DNA of 30,936 nucleotides from the NCBI GenBank assembly GCA_900542935.1, contig UQPN01000023.1, forward strand, positions 1 to 30,936, in the 5' to 3' direction. This stretch comes from an uncultured Eubacteriales bacterium. Lineage in GTDB: Bacteria; Bacillota; Clostridia; Christensenellales; Borkfalkiaceae. The notes under the pieces were generated by a model. That model ran no database searches and was not told the origin of the DNA. It saw nothing but the letters and a program-made list of their open reading frames with translations. Numbering within the stretch: the stretch's first letter is position 1; each line of letters begins with the position of its first letter. A program made the position numbers and the translations under genes. Positions 23,162 through 29,633 of this stretch are shown piece after piece.

Positions 23162-24778
23162 ATGAAAAAAGGGTACTTGGGCGTGATGCTCGATTGTTCG
23201 AGAAACGCGGTGATGAGCGTAGCGGAACTCAAAAATTTTATCCTTACGCTGAAAAAAACGGGGTATAATTGTCTGCAATTGTATACGGAAGATACCTACG
23301 AAATCGAGGGCGAGCCGCAATTCGGGTATCGACGCGGGAAGTATACGAAAGCGGAATTGAAAGAGATTGACGCGTTTGCAAAGAAAAACGGCGTGGAATT
23401 GATGCCGTGTATTCAGACGCTGGCGCACCTGAATCAGATTTTCCGCTACCCGAAATATCAGAACATCAACGACGCAAACGATATTCTGCTTGTGGACGAC
23501 GAGCGCACGTACGAGCTGATTGAAAAGATGATTGCCACGTGCGCGGAATGTTTTACTTCGCGCAATATTCATATCGGTATGGACGAGGCGCATATGATCG
23601 GCAGGGGCCGTTATTACGATCTGCACGGCGCGAGCAACCGCTTCAATCTGTTGTTGCGCCACCTTTCGCGCGTAACGGAGATTGCCGGAAAGTATGGCTT
23701 CAAACCGATGATGTGGAGCGATATGTTCTTCTCTATCGCAGGCAAAGGGGCGTACTATCATAAGAAGAAAATTCCCGCTTGGGTAATGGAAAAAGTGCCC
23801 GAAAATCTGCAACTCGTGTACTGGGACTACTATAACGAGGAAGCGGATCTTGTAGACTGTATGATGCAGCACCACCTTGATTTCAATCGCGAGGTGTGGA
23901 TCGCAGGCGGCGCATGGAAGTGGAAAGGATTCGAATCGGACAACCGTAAATCGATACGGCAGACGAAAACGTTTCTGGAATCGGCGGAAAAACACGGCGT
24001 AAACAATATTTTAATTACGATGTGGGGCGATAACGGCGGAGAGTGTTCGCCGTATGCGCTTTTGCCTTCGCTTGTGTATGCGGCGGAATGCGCGAAGGGT
24101 AATTTCGGCGAAGAGAACGCGAAAAAGAGATTTGCGGAATTGTTCGGCGAAGAGTGGAACGACTTTATGCTGTGCGATTTTGTGGACGAAGATCTGACTA
24201 AACGGCAGAAAGAAGGGTTTTCTCTCGGCGTAAAAGAGATGCTGTATTCCGATTATTTTCTCGGAACATTCGATTGCGGGGTGCTTGGCACGGGCGAAGA
24301 ACGCAAGGCATACGAAAAGCTTGCGGAGAAACTGGAAGCCGCTGCGAAGCGCAGCAAAAATTACGGGTATATGTTTGAAAGCTACGCGGCGCTTGCGCGC
24401 GTGCTTGCGGTGAAATACGATCTCGGGTATCTTACGCGCGAGGCATACGAAAAAGGCGACAAAAACGCGCTTGCCGCGCTGCTGCCGGACTATGAAAAAA
24501 CGCTTGTAAATCTTGAAAATTTCGTTGCCGTGTATGAGAAACAATGGATGAAAGAGAATAAGCCGCACGGGTTTGACGTGCAGGATATTCGTCTTGGCGG
24601 TATCATCCGGCGCACGAAGAGCTGCACGCGCAGACTTCGGGCGTATTTAAACGGCGAGCTTGAAAAAATCGAAGAGCTTGAAGAAGCTACCGTAGATTTT
24701 ACCACGGGCGGCGAGCCGCAGAAAAACGGCGCGTGGTACAATCATTACGGCACGATTGCCACGGCAAATATATTATAA
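23162..24778 (+). CDS. GH20-family beta-N-acetylhexosaminidase, cytoplasmic
   Basis: This 538-residue glycoside hydrolase removes terminal beta-linked GlcNAc or GalNAc by substrate-assisted catalysis. The barrel starts directly at the N-terminus (KKGYLGVMLDCSRN). The Asp-Glu catalytic pair is Asp141-Glu142 in NIHIGMDEAH. Supporting residues are seen in QLYTEDTYE, PCIQTLAHLNQ and the WSDMFF segment. There is no signal peptide or anchor, so it probably acts in the cytoplasm on imported oligosaccharides, like the shorter GH20 enzymes of Gram-positive gut and oral bacteria. ATG 23162 is chosen over an upstream TTG at 23114 because AAGGAG (23147-23152) is well placed and the fold begins there. The promoter is wrapped in an inverted repeat. 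The NahK-like kinase upstream would phosphorylate its product. The exact linkage is not deducible. Confidence 0.85.
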   Translation: MKKGYLGVMLDCSRNAVMSVAELKNFILTLKKTGYNCLQLYTEDTYEIEGEPQFGYRRGKYTKAELKEIDAFAKKNGVELMPCIQTLAHLNQIFRYPKYQNINDANDILLVDDERTYELIEKMIATCAECFTSRNIHIGMDEAHMIGRGRYYDLHGASNRFNLLLRHLSRVTEIAGKYGFKPMMWSDMFFSIAGKGAYYHKKKIPAWVMEKVPENLQLVYWDYYNEEADLVDCMMQHHLDFNREVWIAGGAWKWKGFESDNRKSIRQTKTFLESAEKHGVNNILITMWGDNGGECSPYALLPSLVYAAECAKGNFGEENAKKRFAELFGEEWNDFMLCDFVDEDLTKRQKEGFSLGVKEMLYSDYFLGTFDCGVLGTGEERKAYEKLAEKLEAAAKRSKNYGYMFESYAALARVLAVKYDLGYLTREAYEKGDKNALAALLPDYEKTLVNLENFVAVYEKQWMKENKPHGFDVQDIRLGGIIRRTKSCTRRLRAYLNGELEKIEELEEATVDFTTGGEPQKNGAWYNHYGTIATANIL

Positions 24779-24804
24779 AATTAAATTTTTTAACGGTTGA
24801 AGAT

Positions 24805-24852
24805 TTGCCCGAAAGGCGGCGGAGCAGTCGTTTTTCGGGCAATGTTTTCTTT
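24805..24852 (+). terminator. Terminator after the GH20 gene
   Basis: TTGCCCGAAA (24805-24814) pairs perfectly with TTTCGGGCAA (24833-24842), 10 bp, followed by TGTTTTCTTT. A second short inverted repeat, TTTTCAA with TTGAAAA (24855-24872), follows. Confidence 0.82.
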
Positions 24853-24888
24853 AATTTTCAAAAAATTGAAAATACGCGTTAAAAAAGC

Positions 24889-24917
24889 TTGCAAAAACTC
24901 GTGGAATAGTATATAAT
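24889..24917 (+). promoter_or_regulatory. Promoter of tRNA-Ser
   Basis: TTGCAA (24889-24894), 17 bases, TATAAT (24912-24917). Transcription would begin near 24924, about 6 bases before the mature tRNA 5' end. Confidence 0.85.
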
Positions 24918-24929
24918 AATAGAGCTGTT

Positions 24930-25019
24930 GCAGAGATGGCGGAGCGGTCGAACGCGCATGATTCGAAATCATGTTATGGGGTTACTCATACAAGGGTTCA
25001 AATCCCTTTCTCTGCGCCA
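24930..25019 (+). tRNA. tRNA-Ser (anticodon CGA)
   Basis: This 90-base class II tRNA has the acceptor stem GCAGAGA/TCTCTGC, D-stem GCG/CGC around AGCGGTCGAA, anticodon stem CATGA/TCATG with loop TTCGAAA (anticodon CGA, reading UCG), a long variable arm closed by TATG/CATA, and T-arm AAGGG-TTCAAAT-CCCTT. Discriminator G and an encoded CCA follow. The long variable arm and G discriminator fit serine. It has its own promoter and a strong terminator. Confidence 0.97.
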
Positions 25020-25024
25020 CAGAT

Positions 25025-25078
25025 ATGTCGGATTTGTTTCGAAGGAAAAGAAACGAATCCGGCATTTTTCTTACCTTT
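25025..25078 (+). terminator. Terminator of tRNA-Ser
   Basis: A 16-bp stem, 25025-25040 with 25050-25065 (two G-U pairs, 9-nt loop), is followed by TTTTTCTTACC and a further T run. From here to 25219 I see no gene or clear signal. Confidence 0.9.
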
Positions 25079-25219
25079 TTTAAGGGTAAATAGGGGCGAA
25101 TCGCGCTCGTCAGGGCGGATATCCCGTCGGGAACATGTTGTTAAAGTGCAGTTGCGGATTTTTTACGTATTTTGCGTAAGCTTAAAGATAGGGGGAACGA
25201 GGAAAATAAAAGATAAAAT

Positions 25220-25246
25220 AAAGCCACCGGATTAACCGATGGCTTT
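25220..25246 (-). terminator. Terminator of rpsF-ssb-rpsR
   Basis: On the minus strand AAAGCCATCGG (25246-25236) pairs with CCGGTGGCTTT (25230-25220), 10 of 11 positions, 5-nt loop, followed by ATTTTATCTTTTATTTT. A T-rich tail also lies on the plus strand, so it could work both ways. Confidence 0.8.
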
Positions 25247-25292
25247 TTGCTTCTTTTTCCGAACGGATTCCCGCGGAAATCCGCCGATTGCC

Positions 25293-25541
25293 TTACTCGC
25301 CTTTGAAAGGGAGAAGAGCCGCGATTCTCGCGCGCTTGATTGCGGTAGCGAGAAGTCTCTGATGCGCCGCGCACGTGCCGCTCATTCTGCGGGGCAGGAT
25401 TTTGCCGCCTTCGGAAATGTATTTCTTCAAACGGTTTACGTCCTTATAATCGATCTGGTCGATTTTTTCCTGACAGAAAGCGCACACCTTTTTGCGGGGC
25501 ATTTTCTTGAAACTTTTTTTAACGGCAGTTTTTTCTTCCAT
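25293..25541 (-). CDS. rpsR: Ribosomal protein bS18 (zinc-binding type)
   Basis: This 82-residue protein of the small subunit platform pairs with S6. It shows the S18 core VNRLKKYISEGGKILPRRMSG followed by TCAAHQRLLATAIKRARIAALLPF. The N-terminal part has CAFC and the later segment CAAH, giving the three Cys and one His of the zinc-binding form, so a zinc-independent S18 copy may exist elsewhere. ATG 25541 is preceded by AAGGAG on the minus strand. It is the last gene of rpsF-ssb-rpsR, 40 bases after ssb, and ends just before a terminator. Confidence 0.96.
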   Translation of the reverse strand: MEEKTAVKKSFKKMPRKKVCAFCQEKIDQIDYKDVNRLKKYISEGGKILPRRMSGTCAAHQRLLATAIKRARIAALLPFKGE

Positions 25542-25581
25542 AATAAAAACTCCTTAACTGAATTTGTTTATCCCCGAACGC

Positions 25582-25995
25582 TTAAAAGGGGATGTCCGAG
25601 CCGTCGTCGTCCATCATCTGAAGGACGGGTTTGCTCTTGGCGGGGGCGGGAGCGGAATCGAACGATCCGCCGTTGTCGTCCTTGGGCGATAAAAATTCGC
25701 AATCCTGTACGATAATATCCACGGCGTTGCGTTTTACGCCCTGATTATCTTCGTAATTGCGAAGCTGAATGCTTCCGCCCACGGCAACTTTTTTGCCCTT
25801 CTTCGCATACTGCGCGATACGTTCCGCAAGTACTCTCCATGCCGTGCAATTAAAGAAATCGGTCTGCCGCTCTCCGTCCGTGTTGGAATAATTTCTGTTC
25901 ACGGCAATCGCAAAGTGGCACACGGAAACTCCCGAAGGAGTAGAGGTAAGTTCGGGGTCGCGCGTCAAGTTACCTATAAGAAAAACTTTATTCAT
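25582..25995 (-). CDS. ssb: Single-stranded DNA-binding protein
   Basis: This 137-residue protein coats single-stranded DNA in replication and repair. The OB-fold (about 1-105) begins MNKVFLIGNLTRDPEL and includes FAIAVNRNY, FFNCTAWRVLAERI and KGKKVAVGGSIQLRNYEDNQG. A short flexible segment leads to the acidic tip MMDDDGSDIPF, the docking site for partner proteins. The start at 25995 is chosen because AAGGAGAG lies just upstream and the OB-fold begins there; an in-frame extension to 26064 overlaps rpsF and has no family resemblance. The gene lies between rpsF and rpsR, the usual arrangement in Firmicutes. Confidence 0.96.
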   Translation of the reverse strand: MNKVFLIGNLTRDPELTSTPSGVSVCHFAIAVNRNYSNTDGERQTDFFNCTAWRVLAERIAQYAKKGKKVAVGGSIQLRNYEDNQGVKRNAVDIIVQDCEFLSPKDDNGGSFDSAPAPAKSKPVLQMMDDDGSDIPF

Positions 25996-26005
25996 TTTTC
26001 TCTCC

Positions 26006-26287
26006 TTAAAGCTTCGTAATGATGCGGCGCATAACGTTTGCGGAAATACCCGCAACACGGTCAAGCTCGTTCACTACTTCGGCGCCTGCTTCAAACGTCA
26101 TCAGAACGTAGTAAGCTTCGTTCTTGTACGCGATAGGATAAGCCAGCTTCTTCGTACCCCACTTATCGGTGGAAACGATTGCGCCGCCCATCGATTTAAC
26201 GATATTTTCGTATTTTTCGATTTCAGCGGTTTTCGCTTCGTCCGTCAGGTCGTTCGCGATCAGATAGAGCATCTCGTATTTAGCCAT
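26006..26287 (-). CDS. rpsF: Ribosomal protein bS6
   Basis: This 93-residue protein of the small subunit platform binds 16S rRNA together with S18. It shows the S6 pattern YEMLYLIANDLTDEAK at the N-terminus, then KWGTKKLAYPIAYKNEAYYVLMTFEA and a C-terminal RIITKL. The start ATG 26287 lies behind GGGAGGTGA on the minus strand; an in-frame extension to 26371 runs through the leader and is rejected. First gene of rpsF-ssb-rpsR, with a strong promoter and a structured leader that may serve S6:S18 feedback. Confidence 0.96.
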   Translation of the reverse strand: MAKYEMLYLIANDLTDEAKTAEIEKYENIVKSMGGAIVSTDKWGTKKLAYPIAYKNEAYYVLMTFEAGAEVVNELDRVAGISANVMRRIITKL

Positions 26288-26310
26288 ATTTGTTTCACCT
26301 CCCGGTCTTA

Positions 26311-26345
26311 TTCGGCGTATCTTAAGATAAGATACGCAAGGTTGT
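26311..26345 (-). promoter_or_regulatory. rpsF leader hairpin, possible S6:S18 binding site
   Basis: In the rpsF leader GCGTATCTTA and TAAGATACGC form a perfect 10-bp hairpin with a 3-nt loop (26315-26337), followed on the minus strand by CCGAATAAG. S6:S18 feedback sites known before rpsF consist of a hairpin with a conserved CCG, so this is a plausible match. The hairpin is certain; the function is inferred. Confidence 0.5.
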
Positions 26346-26404
26346 ATTCGGTTTTTTGCCGCCCGTTTCAACGCAAAAACAGGCTTTTACATAAAACCTA
26401 TAAT

Positions 26405-26433
26405 ATTATACAATTTTTCAAAGATTAAGTCAA
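26405..26433 (-). promoter_or_regulatory. Promoter of rpsF-ssb-rpsR
   Basis: On the minus strand TTGACT (26433-26428), 17 bases, TATAAT (26410-26405). The leader is about 110 bases. Confidence 0.88.
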
Positions 26434-26482
26434 ACGTTTTTCGGGCGTTTTCTACTGTTTTCTGCTGCTTTTCCGCCGTTTT

Positions 26483-27883
26483 TTATAAGCCGGGGTCGGA
26501 GCCTATCAGCGTGGGGATATAATCGAACAATTCTTTAATCGTCAGATCGCCCACGTGCTTTCCCGTAAGCTCGTCTTTTCTCGCGCTTTCCATCTTTCCG
26601 GCGGTTACCAGCGTTTGCAGATTCGTGCCGCTTAACGCAAGGTGTAAAAACGAGGTTGCGGAGGTGTCGATTTCAAGGTTAAAATCTTCGTTCAGTTTGT
26701 ACACGCTGGAATTTTTGACGTTTTCCGTCATATTGTTCGTCAGCGCGCCCATATTCACTACGGTGTACGAATCGGGCGTTTTCGTCGGGTCGGACGGGTC
26801 GCGGAGAAGGTAATTCCATTCGCCGCGCATCACCTTGTTTTCGTGCGTTACGACGTTTCCGTTTTTATCCGTAAAATGACCGTCCGCGTTTTTATAATAG
26901 ATATCGTCTTCGAACACGTCCGTGATTTTCAGATTTTTAATATCGTCGTTCAGCGTGTCGAACGTGGAAGTTTTCAGAGGTTTTAAAATTTTGTTGCTGT
27001 CCGCATCCTCGAAAATGCTGCCCACGGTCAGGCGTTTGATATCGGCGCCGAGAGAATCGAGCGTGGAATCTTTCAGATTTTTAAGAATCTTGTTATCGTC
27101 CACATTGCCGAGCATTTGCCCGATCGTAAGCTCTCTGCGCAGTTTCGAAAAGATGGAATTTTCGCCTTTTTCCCGCAGCGCGCCGATGGTTTTCGGTGCG
27201 GCGCCGTTCAGCATTTTTACGTTGCCTTCGGCGTCGATTTCGTAATCGATTCCCGCTTTTCCGTACAGAAGATACAAATTGATGCTGTCGCCCGTGTTTT
27301 CGGGGACAATCGCACGAAGTTCGATTTCGTTGAACGCTTTTGTGGCGTTTTCCGCTTTCAGCGAATCGATCGAACGCTTTTTATGCGTAAGCGCCGCGCC
27401 GAACGCGTCGCAAAGGGGATAGCTTCCCGCCGCGGTTACGTTTTCGGCATAAACGTATTCGAAAACGCCGTCTTCGGAAAATAAAAATTCGTACGTGTTG
27501 CCGTCGGAAGAAACGGGGGTAACAATCGCGCCGTTTTCGTCTTTCCAGTCCGTGCCGTCGAACGTGTACGTAACGGGCAGCATGACAATCGATTTCGTAA
27601 CGTTACCGTTTCCGTCGGTAGTTTCTTCGATTCTGTACGATAAGCCCTGTTTGCCGAAGGCGAGCGAACGCAGTATGCCGTCCGTATCCGCGCCGACGCC
27701 CAGAAAGCTTTCCAGAGAAGAGCCGCCGACGAGCTCCGTCGTCTGTAAATTTTTCAAATCCGCAATCGTGCGCGCCTTATAGGTAACGGGCGCCGTTTCG
27801 CCGACTTTATACGCATAGAACGTATGCAAACCGAGCGTTCCCGCCTTTTCCGCGCTAACGGAGCGCCCCGCGTAAACGTCCAT
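26483..27883 (-). pseudogene. C-terminal part of a frameshifted repeat-bearing surface protein
   Basis: This is the downstream piece of the gene that starts at 29451. The frame is open from 27985, but meaningful sequence begins around the frameshift at 27866-27869; the nearest ATG is 27883. About 460 residues continue the module seen in the first part: YGxxGxxY-type copies LAFGKQGLSYRI and LLYGKAGIDYEID, and TIxDL-type copies ARTIADLKNL, KRSIDSLKAE and PKTIGALREK. Near the middle a shorter unit occurs twice in a row: NKILKNLKDSTLDSLGADIK then NKILKPLKTSTFDTLNDDIK. The end (LTIKELFDYIPTLIGSDPGL) has no sorting signal or membrane helix. No enzyme motif was found. If the frameshift is real, this part has no good start of its own and is probably not made; if it is an assembly error, it joins the upstream part into one protein of about 989 residues. 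Confidence 0.7.
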
Positions 27884-29451
27884 TCGCCGCCGTTTTTCGT
27901 CGCGCCGTCTATTTTCTTTCCGTCCGCGTCGTAAAGCGCGGTTTCCGCGCCGTCCGTTTTTTCGATATACCGCTTGTTCAGCCATGTGATTTTTTCGGCG
28001 GAATCGTCGTAAGTATAGTGCTTGCCTTCTTCGCCGTACGCAAGATTCAGCATCGTTTCGTTGGTTCCGTCGTGCGGTGTGATTTTCAGAATGCCGCCCA
28101 GTTCCAGATCTTCGAATTTTACGTTTCCGTCGCGTAAATCTTTAATTGTGCGCGGCTTCGCGCCGTTTTGCATCACGATGTTTTTGTTTCCCGCCGCGTC
28201 CGTTTCGATGCGGTAATCTTCGCCTTCGTTGCCGTATGCAATGGCAAGCAGCGTTCCTTCCGAATCCGCCGTAACGTTTAACAGCGAAGCCAGTTCCACG
28301 CCTTCCACCATGCCCATAAAATCGCCTTTCAGCAAGTTGCCGAGCGTAGTGGCTTTATGTAAAATCCGTTTTTCCGCCGCCGAAGCTTCTCCCGCAACCG
28401 CCGCCGCAAGATCGGTTTCCGTCGCGTATGCGTACCACTTTCCGCCCGTTTCGTACAGGTACGAGGAGGGGGTATCGCCTTCCGCCGGAGTTTCGCTGCC
28501 GAACAACGCGATGACTTTCGTCGCGGCGTCGTAAGAATAAAAGTTCGTTACTTCTTTGTCGTGGTCGTCGGTTAAAACGCCTGTGCCTTCGTTGTAATCG
28601 TAGGCAAGAGGCAGCATTATTATCGTTTCTTTGCCGTCCGCGCCCGCAACAGCGGCATAATCCACGTCTTTCGTGCCGTACACCAAAACCCGCGTTATCG
28701 GGTCGCTCGTGTTCACGCTTCCGTTCGTTTCCATCACGGCTTTCAGGGAAAGACGATTGAACACGTCGGACGTGGCGCCGTTATCCATAAAATCTTTCAC
28801 GCTCAGCTCGTGCGAAGCGCCTATCCAGGTAATGTTTCCGTTCTCGTCCAGCGTATAATTCACGCCTTCTTCGCCGTAGCACAAAAGCCCCATAATCGTT
28901 CCGTCCGGTTTCGCGCCGATCAGCGTTCCCAGCCTTGTGTTCTGCACGGTTTCCTGTAAAAATTCGCTCAGCCGATTGAACGGAGTCGTTTTCAGCGCGT
29001 CCGCGTCTACGTCCAGCCCCAGTTCCGAAAGTTTACCGGCAAGTTTATCCGCAATATCCGAAACGTAAGGAGAGATTTCCGCAAGCGTGGAAATCGAAGC
29101 TTCGGCGCCTTTCAGTTTCGAAGTAACGGCGCCGAGATCTTTGAAAAATTGCAGCAGCGTTTTTTCGGAATATTCGGCGGAAAGATATTTGTCGAGGTCG
29201 AATTTATCTCCGCCCGCGATACCGGCGACTTCCTTGACGGATTTATGCGAAACAATGTAATACCCCGCGCCCGCCGCGCCGCCGATCGTGCCCGCGACGC
29301 CGAGAACGAAGCCGAGAAGCAGCGCTACGCAGCGCGCCGTGAAGCCGCCGTCGTATTGTTTGCTTTTTTCTTTCATAATGCGTTTTTCGCGCTTTTTCTC
29401 TTCTTTTTCCAGCAGTTTTTCGCGCTTGGTTTTCTTTTCCGCATCCGCCAT
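27754..29451 (-). CDS. N-terminal part of a membrane-anchored repeat protein of unknown function (frameshifted)
   Basis: The frame encodes 565 residues, the last 35 or so of which are an Arg-rich out-of-frame tail. A highly charged Lys/Glu cytoplasmic segment (1-38) precedes one Gly/Ala-rich membrane helix (about 41-66). The rest should lie outside the cell. It is made of recurring modules, each with a hydrophobic lead into YGxxGxxY (YGEEGVNY 192-199, YGTKDVDY 258-265, YGNEGEDY 406-413, YGEEGKHY 472-479), then a GN-I/Lys-Ile-Thr-Trp stretch and a TIxDL-like motif (PRTIKDLRDG near 433-442). I do not recognise the family; a surface or wall-associated repeat protein is the most that can be said. 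ATG 29451 follows GGGAGGAG. The reading shifts at CCCC 27866-27869; adding one base there restores the protein through 26483. Confidence 0.75.
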   Translation of the reverse strand: MADAEKKTKREKLLEKEEKKREKRIMKEKSKQYDGGFTARCVALLLGFVLGVAGTIGGAAGAGYYIVSHKSVKEVAGIAGGDKFDLDKYLSAEYSEKTLLQFFKDLGAVTSKLKGAEASISTLAEISPYVSDIADKLAGKLSELGLDVDADALKTTPFNRLSEFLQETVQNTRLGTLIGAKPDGTIMGLLCYGEEGVNYTLDENGNITWIGASHELSVKDFMDNGATSDVFNRLSLKAVMETNGSVNTSDPITRVLVYGTKDVDYAAVAGADGKETIIMLPLAYDYNEGTGVLTDDHDKEVTNFYSYDAATKVIALFGSETPAEGDTPSSYLYETGGKWYAYATETDLAAAVAGEASAAEKRILHKATTLGNLLKGDFMGMVEGVELASLLNVTADSEGTLLAIAYGNEGEDYRIETDAAGNKNIVMQNGAKPRTIKDLRDGNVKFEDLELGGILKITPHDGTNETMLNLAYGEEGKHYTYDDSAEKITWLNKRYIEKTDGAETALYDADGKKIDGATKNGGEWTFTRGAPLARKRRERSVCIRSMRIKSAKRRPLPIRRARLRI

Positions 29452-29550
29452 GATATTTTCTCCTCCCGGAGTCGATTTTTGTAGTGCTTTCCGATTTCGG
29501 GTAATGCCCGCGCCGCGCTAACGCGCGCGAAAACAAAGTTACCTGTATAT

Positions 29551-29579
29551 ATTATAACAAACGCGCGTGAAAAATGCAA
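29551..29579 (-). promoter_or_regulatory. Promoter of the repeat-protein gene
   Basis: On the minus strand TTGCAT (29579-29574), 17 bases, TATAAT (29556-29551) preceded by TGT (extended -10). The leader is about 95 bases and ends in a strong ribosome site. Confidence 0.8.
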
Positions 29580-29633
29580 CCGTTTGCGCCCGTTTTGCCG
29601 AAGAAACGCAAAGGCGCGTTAAAGGCGTGCGCT

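Noticed and set aside
22862..23995. A 377-codon minus-strand frame opposite the second kinase and the GH20 gene
   Set aside because: It is antisense to two well-supported genes, is rich in His, Arg and Phe as expected from a shadow frame, and spans a promoter region.
24936..25235. A 99-codon frame crossing the tRNA-Ser gene
   Set aside because: It begins inside the tRNA and reads through its terminator.
27860..27875. Programmed -1 ribosomal frameshift in the repeat protein
   Set aside because: No X-XXY-YYZ slippery heptamer is present at the junction and no strong downstream hairpin was seen; a plain one-base loss in a G-run is simpler.
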